A DNA stretch of 64,000 nucleotides, taken from positions 124,001-188,000 of the forward strand of contig NZ_WBMS02000004.1 of the NCBI RefSeq assembly GCF_008923205.2, read 5' to 3'. This document shows, one piece after another, positions 1-7,783 of this stretch. Below the pieces are notes generated by a model that was given only the letters and a program-made list of their open reading frames with translations, had not been told where the DNA came from and did not search any database. The DNA comes from Actinomadura physcomitrii. GTDB taxonomy: Bacteria; Actinomycetota; Actinomycetes; Streptosporangiales; Streptosporangiaceae. How positions within the stretch are numbered: position 1 is the stretch's first letter; each line of letters begins with the position of its first letter. The position numbers and the translations under genes are program-made.

Positions 1-3000
1 CGCCGCGCAGCCCGTCGGCGGTGCCGAGCAGCACGGCCGCCCGCTCCGGGTCGCCGAGCAGGCGGGCCCGTTCGGCGACGCCCGCCAGCACGTAGGACAG
101 GATCGGGTGGTCGCGGGCGCGGGCGGCGCCGCGGACCGCCTCGTCGAGCCGCGCGGACGCCTCGTCCAGCGCGCCCGTCGCCAGGTCGAGCTGGGCGCGC
201 GAGCACAGGACCATCGCGCGGAACTGCGGCGGGCCGGGGATGTCCCTGGTCAGCTCGTCGGCGCGGGCGAGCCGGCGCCGCGCCTCCGCCGCGTCGCCGG
301 AGCGGCGGGCGAACTCGCCGAGCTGGTAGTGCACCGCGGCGACCTCCTCGGGCCGCCGGGACGCCTCGACGCCCTCCACCGCCGCGAGCAGCAGCGCCTC
401 GCCGCGCTCGCGCTCGCCGATCAGGTCGAGCGCGTTGGCGAGCTTCATGTGGACGTGGACGAGGGCCGCGGTCCCGCCGCCGAGTTCGGCGTTCAGCCGC
501 AGCGACTCCTCGAACAGGGCGACGGAGCGGTGGTGGTCGCCGTCCCGGCCGGCGATCTCCGCCTGCGCGGCGAGCGTGAACGACAGCCCCCACCGGTCGC
601 CGGCCTCGCGGAACGCGGCGAGCGCCCGGTCGCAGTCCTCCTGCACCCTGCCCGACCAGCCGAAGTTGTGGGCGATCTGGCCGCGGATGAAGTACGCCAG
701 CCCGCGCACCCACGGGTCCGGGTCGTCCAGCAGCCCGTCGACGCCGGGCGCGGTCGTGTCGTCCCAGCCGACGGTGTACATGTCGAAGCTGGTGAGCATC
801 AGGCGCAGCACCGGGTGCAGGGCGGCGGGGTCGCGGCCGGCGCACAGCCGCCTGGCGCGGTTCAGCCAGCCGAGCACGCGGTCGCCGTCGAGCTGGTTGT
901 CCAGCGAGGCCATGGCCCCGAGCGCGAGGGCGCGGGCGGTGGTCTCGTCGTCGGGGACGCCCGGCAGCGGGAGGACGTCCTCCAGGTGGTCGGCGCCGTC
1001 GCGCAGTTCGCCGTGCAGGAACCAGTACCAGCCGAGGGCCGCGCAGAACCGGACGGCGGTCGCCGCGTCCCCGGCGGAGATCGTCCAGCGCAGCGCGGCC
1101 GAGATGTTGTCGTGCTCGGCGGTCAGCCGGCGCAGCCACTCGAGCTGCTCGGCCCGGTACAGGTGCGGCTCCGCCTCCTCGGCCAGCCGGACGAAGCAGC
1201 GGGCGTGCGCGCGCCGGACGTCGTGCTCCTCGCCGGCCTCGGCGAGCCGTTCGGCCCCGTAGGCGCGGATCGTCTCCAGCATCCGGTAGCGGGGCTCGTC
1301 GTCCGTGCCCGTCACGATCACGAGGGACTTGTCGACGAGCGCGGCGAGCGCGTCCATGACGGCTGCGCGGTCGAGGCCCGCGCCGGCGCAGACCTGCTCG
1401 GCGGTCTCGAGCGTGGCGCCGCCGGGGAAGGCGGCCAGCCGCCGGCACAGCGCGCGTTCGGGCTCGTCCAGCAGGTCCCAGCTCCACTCGACGACGGCGC
1501 GCAGCGTCCGGTGCCGGGGCAGGGCGGTGCGGCTGCCCGCGCTGAGCAGCCGGAACCGGTCGTCCAGCCGGGTCGCGACCTGCGCGGGCGTCAGCGCCCG
1601 CAGCCGCGCGGCGGCGAGTTCGATGGCCAGCGGGATGCCGTCGAGCGCGCGGCAGATCCGCACGACCGGGGCGACGTTGGCGGCGGTGACGGCGAACCCG
1701 GGCGCGACGGCGGCGGCGCGGTCGGCGAACAGCCGGACGGCGGGCCGGGCGAGCGCCTCGTGCGGCGTGGCGGCCGGCGGCGGCGCCTCCAGCGGCCCGA
1801 CGGGCCAGAGCGTCTCGCCGGTGATGCCGAGCGGTTCCCGGCTGGTCGCCATGACCCGGACGCCGGGGCAGCCGGCGAGGACCCGGTCGGCGAGCCGGGC
1901 GGCGGCGTCGAGCAGGTGCTCGCAGTTGTCGAGGACGAGCAGCATCCGCCGCCCCGACAGGGCGGTGACGACGCGGTCCAGGGGGTCGGACGGCGCGGCG
2001 CGCTGGCCGGGCATCGGCTGCGGCGCCTCGCGCAGCCCGAGGGCGGTGAGGACGGCGGCGGGCACTTCCCCGGGGTCGGTGACCGGCGCCAGCTCGACGA
2101 GCCAGGCGGGGGCCTGGGCGTGGTAGCGGCGGGCGGCCTCGACCGACAGGCGGGTCTTGCCGGCGCCGCCGGGGCCGGTGAGGGTGACCAGGCGGGCGCC
2201 CGCCAGCAGCGAGCCGACCCGCTCCAGGTCGGCGTCGCGGCCGATGAAGCTGGTCAGCGGCGCGCTCAGGTTGCCCTTCGGCGGCTCCGCACGGGACGCG
2301 GCGGGCGCGGGCGCCGCCGGGCGGGCCGCGAGGGACGGGTCGCGGCGCAGCACCGCCAGGTGGACGGCCGCCAGCTCGGGCGACGGGTCGACGCCGAGTC
2401 CGTCGGCGAGGGCGCGCTTGGCGTCCTCGTAGCGGGTGAGGGCCTCGGCGTGGTGCCCGGCGGCGTACAGGGCGCGCATGAGCAGCGCGGTGACGGGTTC
2501 GCGGAGCGGGTCGCCGGCGGCGAGGGCGCGCAGCTCGGGGATCACCTCGTCGTGCCGGCCGAGGGCGAGGTCGGCGTCGATGCGCTCCTCGAGGGCGGCG
2601 CGGCGCAGCGCGTCCAGCCGGGCCGCGGGCGCGTCGGCGAACCGCAGCCCGGCCGCGTCGGCGAGGGCGGGCCCGCGCCACAGCGCGAGCGCCTCGCGCA
2701 GCCCCGCGGCCCGCGCGGCTGGGTCGCCGGCCCGCCGCGCGTCCGCGACCCGTGCCTCGAACGCGTGCGCGTCGACGCTCTCGCGCGGCACGGCGAGCCG
2801 GTACGCGCCGGACCGCGACTCGACCGCCGCGCGGCCGATCGCGGCGCGCAGCCGGGAGACCAGGGACTGCAGCGCGTTCGGGGCGCCGCGCGGCACCCCG
2901 TCCTCCCAGAGCGCGTCGATGATCCGCTCGGCGGGCAGCAGGGCGCCGGGGTCCAGGGCGAGCAGGGTCAGCAGCGCCCGCAGCCGCGCTCCCCCGACCT

Positions 3001-3055
3001 CGACGGGGGCGCCGTCCGCGTGCACCTCCAGGGGCCCCAGGATCCCGATCCGCAC
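1..3055 (-). CDS. AfsR/SARP-family regulator with NB-ARC and TPR regions (3' end beyond window)
   Basis: Reads as a Streptomyces antibiotic regulatory protein of the large AfsR type. The first ~95 residues form the OmpR-like winged-helix domain (begins VRIGILGPLEV), followed by a bacterial transcriptional activation domain to ~residue 245. An NTPase module has its P-loop GPGGAGKT near residue 295 and a Walker-B-like LLVLDNCEH. From ~620 onward come TPR-like helical repeats. At least 1018 residues are visible and the gene continues off the left edge. The GTG start follows a GGGGGAG Shine-Dalgarno. Such proteins activate secondary metabolism or development, with the NTPase/TPR part as sensor. 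No target is evident here; it is separated from ndh by a strong hairpin, so it probably has its own promoter. A long opposite-strand reading frame is only its shadow. Confidence 0.93.
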   Translation of the reverse strand, partial: MRIGILGPLEVHADGAPVEVGGARLRALLTLLALDPGALLPAERIIDALWEDGVPRGAPNALQSLVSRLRAAIGRAAVESRSGAYRLAVPRESVDAHAFEARVADARRAGDPAARAAGLREALALWRGPALADAAGLRFADAPAARLDALRRAALEERIDADLALGRHDEVIPELRALAAGDPLREPVTALLMRALYAAGHHAEALTRYEDAKRALADGLGVDPSPELAAVHLAVLRRDPSLAARPAAPAPAASRAEPPKGNLSAPLTSFIGRDADLERVGSLLAGARLVTLTGPGGAGKTRLSVEAARRYHAQAPAWLVELAPVTDPGEVPAAVLTALGLREAPQPMPGQRAAPSDPLDRVVTALSGRRMLLVLDNCEHLLDAAARLADRVLAGCPGVRVMATSREPLGITGETLWPVGPLEAPPPAATPHEALARPAVRLFADRAAAVAPGFAVTAANVAPVVRICRALDGIPLAIELAAARLRALTPAQVATRLDDRFRLLSAGSRTALPRHRTLRAVVEWSWDLLDEPERALCRRLAAFPGGATLETAEQVCAGAGLDRAAVMDALAALVDKSLVIVTGTDDEPRYRMLETIRAYGAERLAEAGEEHDVRRAHARCFVRLAEEAEPHLYRAEQLEWLRRLTAEHDNISAALRWTISAGDAATAVRFCAALGWYWFLHGELRDGADHLEDVLPLPGVPDDETTARALALGAMASLDNQLDGDRVLGWLNRARRLCAGRDPAALHPVLRLMLTSFDMYTVGWDDTTAPGVDGLLDDPDPWVRGLAYFIRGQIAHNFGWSGRVQEDCDRALAAFREAGDRWGLSFTLAAQAEIAGRDGDHHRSVALFEESLRLNAELGGGTAALVHVHMKLANALDLIGERERGEALLLAAVEGVEASRRPEEVAAVHYQLGEFARRSGDAAEARRRLARADELTRDIPGPPQFRAMVLCSRAQLDLATGALDEASARLDEAVRGAARARDHPILSYVLAGVAERARLLGDPERAAVLLGTADGLRG

Positions 3056-3085
3056 ACCGGCGATTCTCCCCCACCGCCGGACGTG

Positions 3086-3124
3086 CCGGAGCCCCGGCGG
3101 TCACGGGGACCGCCGGGGCTCCGG
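3086..3124 (-). terminator. Perfect 16-bp hairpin after ndh
   Basis: A perfect 16-bp inverted repeat (arms 3086-3101 and 3109-3124, 7-nt loop) lies between the stop of the NADH dehydrogenase gene and the start of the AfsR-like gene, both on the minus strand. There is no clear T-run, as is common for actinomycete terminators. It most likely ends the ndh transcript. Confidence 0.7.
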
Positions 3125-3144
3125 GTGCCGGCGAGGGCCGCGGG

Positions 3145-4518
3145 TCAGGCCGCGGTCCCGCTCGACTTCGCCTTCGGCTTGATGTCGTCCAGGGCCGCGA
3201 GCTGGAAGTCGGCGCGCGGCTGCTCGACGCTCGCGAGCGAGACGGTCTCGCGCTTGAGGAACAGCGCGAGCGTCCAGTCCGCGATGACGCGGATCTTGCG
3301 GTTGAACGTCGGGACCATCGCGCCGTGGTAGCTGCGGTGGAAGATCCACGCGGGCCAGCCCTTGAGCTTGAAGCCCATCGGGTTCGCGACGCCCTTGTGC
3401 AGGCCGAGCCCGGCGACGGCGCCGAGGTTGCCGTGCACGTACGGCTTGAGCGACTTGCCGCGCAGCGACCGGACGATGTTGTCGGCCAGCACCTTCGACT
3501 GCCGGACGGCGTGCTGGGCGTTCGGCGGGCAGAACATCCCGTCCTGGGTGAGGTCGGGGATGGCGGCGTTGTCGCCGGCGGTGAACGCGCGCACCAGGCC
3601 CTCGATGGTGAGGTACTCGGTGCCCTTGACGCGGCCCCGCTCGTCGACCGGCAGGTCGCCGTGCCGGACCACCGGGGACGGCTTGACGCCCGCGTTCCAC
3701 ACCAGCGTGCCGGCCTGGAAGCTGCTGCCGTCCGACAGCTCGATCTGGCCGTCCACGGCGGACTGCAGGAAGGTCTTCATCTTCACGTCGATGCCGCGGC
3801 CGCGCAGCTGCTCGGCGGTCCACTTGCCCATGTCGGGGCCGACCTCCGGCAGGATGCGGTCGGCGGCCTCGACGAGCATGAACCGCAGGTCCTGCGGGGT
3901 GACCTTGCGCATGTACTTGGTGGCGTCGCGGGTCATGTCCTCGAGCTCGGCGATCGCCTCGACGCCGGCGAACCCGCCGCCGACGAACACGAAGGTCAGC
4001 GCCTTGCGGCGGAGGTCGACGTCGTCGGTGGACTCGGCGATCTCCAGCTGCTCCAGCACGTGGTTGCGCAGGTGGATCGCCTCGCCGACGGTCTTGAGGC
4101 TGATGCCGTTCTCGGCCAGGCCCGGGATGGGCAGCAGCCGCGGCACCGCGCCGGCGGCCATGACCAGGTAGTCGTAGGAGATCCGCTCCGGCGGTCCGGC
4201 CAGCGGCTGGACGATCGCCCACCCCTCGTCGTGGTTCAGCTCGGTGACGCGCGCCTTGCGCACGGTGCAGCGGGGCAGCACGCGGCGGAGCGGGACGACG
4301 ACGTGCCGCGGGGAGATGTTCCCGGCGGCGGCCTCGGGGAGGAACGGCTGGTACGTCATGTACGAGTTGGGGTCAACGACGGTGACCTTGACCTCGCCCC
4401 GCTTGAGCTCCTTCTTGAGCTTCTTCTGCAGGCGCAGGGCGGTGTACATGCCCACATAGCCGCCACCCACGATGAGGATGTGGGGAGCGCCAGGGGTCTC
4501 CTCGGCGGTCCTGGCCAT
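3145..4518 (-). CDS. ndh: Type II NADH dehydrogenase (NDH-2)
   Basis: A 457-aa non-proton-pumping NADH:quinone oxidoreductase, a monotopic FAD enzyme feeding electrons from NADH to menaquinone at the cytoplasmic membrane. The FAD dinucleotide fold is at the N-terminus (LIVGGGYVGM), the NADH-binding fold at ~residue 180 (FVGGGFAGVE), and the FAD-contacting TAGDNAAIPD and quinone-side AQHAVRQ segments are in the expected places. Length is normal for the family. The ATG is preceded by AGGAGG at good spacing. It is transcribed alone and ends at a strong hairpin. A Rex-type palindrome lies just upstream, so control by the NADH/NAD+ ratio is likely, as described for ndh in Streptomyces coelicolor. 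Confidence 0.95.
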   Translation of the reverse strand: MARTAEETPGAPHILIVGGGYVGMYTALRLQKKLKKELKRGEVKVTVVDPNSYMTYQPFLPEAAAGNISPRHVVVPLRRVLPRCTVRKARVTELNHDEGWAIVQPLAGPPERISYDYLVMAAGAVPRLLPIPGLAENGISLKTVGEAIHLRNHVLEQLEIAESTDDVDLRRKALTFVFVGGGFAGVEAIAELEDMTRDATKYMRKVTPQDLRFMLVEAADRILPEVGPDMGKWTAEQLRGRGIDVKMKTFLQSAVDGQIELSDGSSFQAGTLVWNAGVKPSPVVRHGDLPVDERGRVKGTEYLTIEGLVRAFTAGDNAAIPDLTQDGMFCPPNAQHAVRQSKVLADNIVRSLRGKSLKPYVHGNLGAVAGLGLHKGVANPMGFKLKGWPAWIFHRSYHGAMVPTFNRKIRVIADWTLALFLKRETVSLASVEQPRADFQLAALDDIKPKAKSSGTAA

Positions 4519-4899
4519 TGCGGCCTCCTATGTCACGGTCGGCTTGTGAAGACATTCACAAACTAGCCGATGGAACGTGCCCGACACCAACCGGAAACCA
4601 CGAAAGAACACGAAAACTTTCCGATCCGGCAAAGTAGAGCGTTGCCAAGCGTGTGAAACTCGCCACTCCTTCCCAAAAATCGCCTAGACCGGGACGAAGC
4701 ACGCATGACGCAACTCACACCGGCGTCTCACGAGGGGTGGCACGGCCGCGCGCGGCCGAAAGGCCCGTTCCACTCCCGGGGAAGCCCTAAGGTTGGGCCG
4801 GACGAGAAAGGGGGCGCCACCGGGCGCGGTGCGCGCGGGATCCGGCAGGACGGCGGTCCGGCGGCGCGCAGCGTACGATCTCGCCCGGGAGCGTAACGA
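4519..4899. other. Divergent intergenic region between ndh and the PEBP lipoprotein
   Basis: Holds the ndh ribosome binding site, the Rex-type palindrome and a locally AT-richer stretch (about 4580-4680), as expected for divergent promoters. No conserved small gene or RNA was recognised. Confidence 0.6.
4544..4561. promoter_or_regulatory. Rex-type operator upstream of ndh
   Basis: TTGTGAA-GACA-TTCACAA: two perfect 7-bp inverted arms around a 4-bp spacer, matching the 18-bp consensus bound by the redox sensor Rex in actinobacteria. It lies 26 bp upstream of the ndh start codon, overlapping the likely promoter or leader, a position suited to repression that is relieved at high NADH. Rex itself is not encoded in this window. 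Confidence 0.85.
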
Positions 4900-5484
4900 A
4901 TGAAGACCAGAGACCGGCGTCCGATCCCGGCCGCGGCGGGCGCCCTCGCGCTCACCGCGGTGCTGGGCGGCTGCGGGCTGATCGGCCAGCCCCAGAACAA
5001 GAGCGCCGAGCTGTCGGAGTGGTTCACCGTGACCAGCCCGGTCTTCCGCGATGGGCGCGACTTGCCCACGCGGTACGGCTGCGCGAAGTACCCTGGCGGC
5101 GAGGGAAAGACCCCGCCGCTGCACTGGTCGGCGCCGGCCGGGACCAGGTCGTTCGCGATCGTCATGGACGACCCGGACGGCTCGGAGGGCGCCTACGTGC
5201 ACTGGGTCATCGCGGGGATCGACGGCACGACCAACGAGCTCGTCGAGGGCGCCGAGATCCAGGGCGCCGTCGAGGGGCTCACCACAGGCAAGAAGACGGG
5301 ATACACGCCCCCGTGCCCGCCCAAGGGAGAGCGGCATCGGTACCGGTTCACCATCTACGCGCTGGACGGTCCGGCGCCGTTCCGCCAGGGCGCCAAGCTC
5401 CGGGACTCGCTCGGCGCCATCGCCGAGCACACGGTGGGCCGCGGCCGGATCACCGGGAACTTCGGCGGCAATCAGGCGCGTTGA
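4900..5484 (+). CDS. PEBP-family (YbhB/YbcL) lipoprotein
   Basis: A 194-aa exported protein with a lipoprotein signal peptide ending in the lipobox LGGC (Cys25), followed by a single phosphatidylethanolamine-binding-protein domain. Family hallmarks are visible: the DDPDG segment and the VHWVI strand that line the ligand pocket, and the C-terminal GRGRITGNF strand. Bacterial members (YbhB/YbcL) are small periplasmic or surface proteins of uncertain ligand, distantly related to Raf kinase inhibitor protein. The start has a GGGAG ribosome site. It is transcribed divergently from ndh and does not look operonic with the next gene. Confidence 0.9.
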   Translation: MKTRDRRPIPAAAGALALTAVLGGCGLIGQPQNKSAELSEWFTVTSPVFRDGRDLPTRYGCAKYPGGEGKTPPLHWSAPAGTRSFAIVMDDPDGSEGAYVHWVIAGIDGTTNELVEGAEIQGAVEGLTTGKKTGYTPPCPPKGERHRYRFTIYALDGPAPFRQGAKLRDSLGAIAEHTVGRGRITGNFGGNQAR

Positions 5485-5739
5485 CCGTGGAGCCTCCGGG
5501 CGCCGGGGTCGGCGCGGACCCCTTCGGGGGGCTGGAGCCAACAGGGGTGTGCGGGTGGCCCGAACGGGCCGGCCGGCACGCGTCGGGTGAGGGTAAATGT
5601 GCGCGAAGGGTGTGACAACGGTCATAGCGGTCGGACAGAATCGGACTAGCTCCGAGGACAACCGACCGCCGGCGACGAACGGGCCCGACCCGCGGACCGC
5701 GCCGACGACTCTCGCCGGGCCAAGGCATTGGGTGGTGGC

Positions 5740-7659
5740 ATGACTTCTTACATCGTGGTCTTCGGCCTCATTGTGGTCGTGGTCCTGGTGGTCGTCCTCG
5801 TGGCGCTCGGGCTGCGGGCCAGCAGGGCCGGCCGCGACGACGACGACTGGATGGACGACGAGCCGCAGCAGCCCCGCGGCCGCCGTGGCGCCCCGCCGCC
5901 GCCCGACGACATGGGCGTGCAGGACGACGGCTACGGCCCCGGGTACGACCAGGGCTACGGCAGCGCCGCCCCCGACCCCGGCTTCGACCGGCGCGTCGCC
6001 GGCGGGCCGCTCGCCGCCCCGGCCCCCGCCGCTCCCCAGTCCCCGCCGCCGCCCGCTCCCGGCGGCCAGGCGTCGGACGAGATGGAGGACGACGACTACT
6101 GGGCCACCATCACCTTCGACAAGCCCAAGTTCCCCTGGCAGCACGGCCAGGAGGCGGGCGAGCCGGACCCGGCGGCCGACCCGCTGAACGGCCGGCACGC
6201 CCCCCAGCAGGCGCAGGCGACCCAGCACGTCGCGCCGCCCGAGCAGCCCGCCGTCGAGCAGCCCAACCTCACCCAGCCTGTCGCCCTCGGCGCGGACGGC
6301 ACGATCCTCAACGGGCTCGGCGGCCCCTCCGGCACCGGGCCGCAGCAGGCCCCCGGCGGCGGCTTCCAGGGCTCCGCGCCCTTCGCCGCCGACCCCGGCT
6401 CCACCTCGCTCGACCCGCTCCCGGCGGACCTCGGCGCGCTCGGCGGCCCGTCCGGCACCGGGCCGCAGGGGCCCTACGGCGCCCCCGACCAGCAGGTGTA
6501 CGGCGGGCAGGAGCCGCAGCCGGCGTACGGGGCGGCCGACCAGTACGACCCGTCCTACGGCGGCGGCGACCAGTTCGGCGGGCACGCCGACCAGCCGCAC
6601 TACGGCGCGCAGGACCAGTCCGGCTACGGCGACCAGCCGCAGTACGGTGTCCCGGACCAGCCGCAGTACGGGGCCCCGCACGAGCCGTCCTACGGCGACT
6701 TCGGGGGCGACCCGCTCGGCTCCCGTCCGGCGGGCGGCCCGCCCGGCGGCCGTCCGGACGCCTACGACCTGCCGCTCGGCTCGTCCGCGTCGCCGCCGGC
6801 GCAGCACCAGGCGCCGGCCCCGTCCGACCCGCTGGGCCTGCCGCTCGGCCGCCCCGAGGAGCCCGCCCGCGGGTTCGGCGAGAGCACCGGCGGGCTGCCC
6901 GGCCCGGCCGAGGCGATGCCGCCCGCGCCGCCGGCTCCGGCCGCTCCCCCGGCCCCGGCCGCCCCGGCGGCGCACGGCGGCCTCGGCGGCGCCCCGTCCG
7001 GCGGATCGGGCTCCGACACCGACAACCACAAGCTGCCGACCGTGGACGAGCTGCTCCAGCGGATCCAGAGCGACCGGCAGCGCTCCGCGGGCGGGCCGTC
7101 CGGCGACTCGTACGGGGCGCTGAACGACCCGCTGAACGACCCGCTCGGCACCGGCTCGTTCGGCACCACGGGGACGGGCGCGGGCGTCGGCTCGGGCGGC
7201 GGCTCCGGCACGGGCCCGTGGCCCCCGCCGGCGTCCGGCGGCGCGACCGGCTCCGGCTCCGGCCTCGGCTCCGGCGGCGCGTTCGACGGCGGGTACGGCG
7301 CGACCGGCACGGGATCCGGCGCCGGGTACGGCCAGGGCTCGCACACCGACGGGTACCCGACCGCGCCGGCCTACGGCGAGTCGCCCCGCTACGACGACCC
7401 GCTGGGCGGGCCCCGGGAACCGTACGGCTCCGGCGGGCAGGGCGGCGGCACCGGCGCCTACGGCGACTTCAGCGGCAGCAGCTACAACGGCGGCGACCCG
7501 CTGGCCGCGCCGCACGACCCCAACGCCACCCAGGCGTACGGCTCGGGCTACCCGGGGTCGCCGCAGCAGGGCGGCTACCAGCAGGGCGGGCAGCCGAACG
7601 ACGGCAACTCCTACGGGTCGCGGCAGCCGAACGACGACTGGGAGAACTACCGCCGCTGA
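5740..7659 (+). CDS. Membrane-anchored, largely disordered Gly/Pro/Gln/Tyr-rich protein
   Basis: Of 639 residues, the first ~26 form one hydrophobic helix (YIVVFGLIVVVVLVVVLVAL) followed by a positively charged and then acidic segment. The rest is low-complexity sequence: runs of Pro/Ala, Gly/Ser, and short recurring blocks such as QPQYGAP and DPLG. One more ordinary stretch near residue 435 (HKLPTVDELLQRIQSDRQ) could be a short helix or peptide motif. No enzymatic domain is recognisable. The topology suggests a single-pass anchor with a long cytoplasmic or surface tail, perhaps a scaffold. The ATG behind GGTGG was chosen over a TTG four codons earlier. A strong hairpin follows. Confidence 0.75.
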   Translation: MTSYIVVFGLIVVVVLVVVLVALGLRASRAGRDDDDWMDDEPQQPRGRRGAPPPPDDMGVQDDGYGPGYDQGYGSAAPDPGFDRRVAGGPLAAPAPAAPQSPPPPAPGGQASDEMEDDDYWATITFDKPKFPWQHGQEAGEPDPAADPLNGRHAPQQAQATQHVAPPEQPAVEQPNLTQPVALGADGTILNGLGGPSGTGPQQAPGGGFQGSAPFAADPGSTSLDPLPADLGALGGPSGTGPQGPYGAPDQQVYGGQEPQPAYGAADQYDPSYGGGDQFGGHADQPHYGAQDQSGYGDQPQYGVPDQPQYGAPHEPSYGDFGGDPLGSRPAGGPPGGRPDAYDLPLGSSASPPAQHQAPAPSDPLGLPLGRPEEPARGFGESTGGLPGPAEAMPPAPPAPAAPPAPAAPAAHGGLGGAPSGGSGSDTDNHKLPTVDELLQRIQSDRQRSAGGPSGDSYGALNDPLNDPLGTGSFGTTGTGAGVGSGGGSGTGPWPPPASGGATGSGSGLGSGGAFDGGYGATGTGSGAGYGQGSHTDGYPTAPAYGESPRYDDPLGGPREPYGSGGQGGGTGAYGDFSGSSYNGGDPLAAPHDPNATQAYGSGYPGSPQQGGYQQGGQPNDGNSYGSRQPNDDWENYRR

Positions 7660-7683
7660 CGCGGCACCGCGCAAGGATCGGGA

Positions 7684-7713
7684 CGAGGACCGCCGGTTTT
7701 CCGGCGGTCCTCG
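7684..7713 (+). terminator. Hairpin terminator after the disordered membrane protein
   Basis: A perfect 13-bp stem with a TTTT loop (arms 7684-7696 and 7701-7713) lies just downstream of the stop codon and is followed by a short pyrimidine-rich stretch. Confidence 0.75.
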
Positions 7714-7783
7714 CTCGTTTCTCCGGCACACGGGCTGCGCCGCGTCTGGGCGCGATACCGGACATTGTGATTGGATACGGAGA

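Noticed and set aside
107..3331. Long plus-strand open frame of 1074 codons
   Set aside because: It is antisense to the AfsR-like gene, is composed of Arg/Gly/Ala-rich nonsense with no family match, and arises from GC bias.
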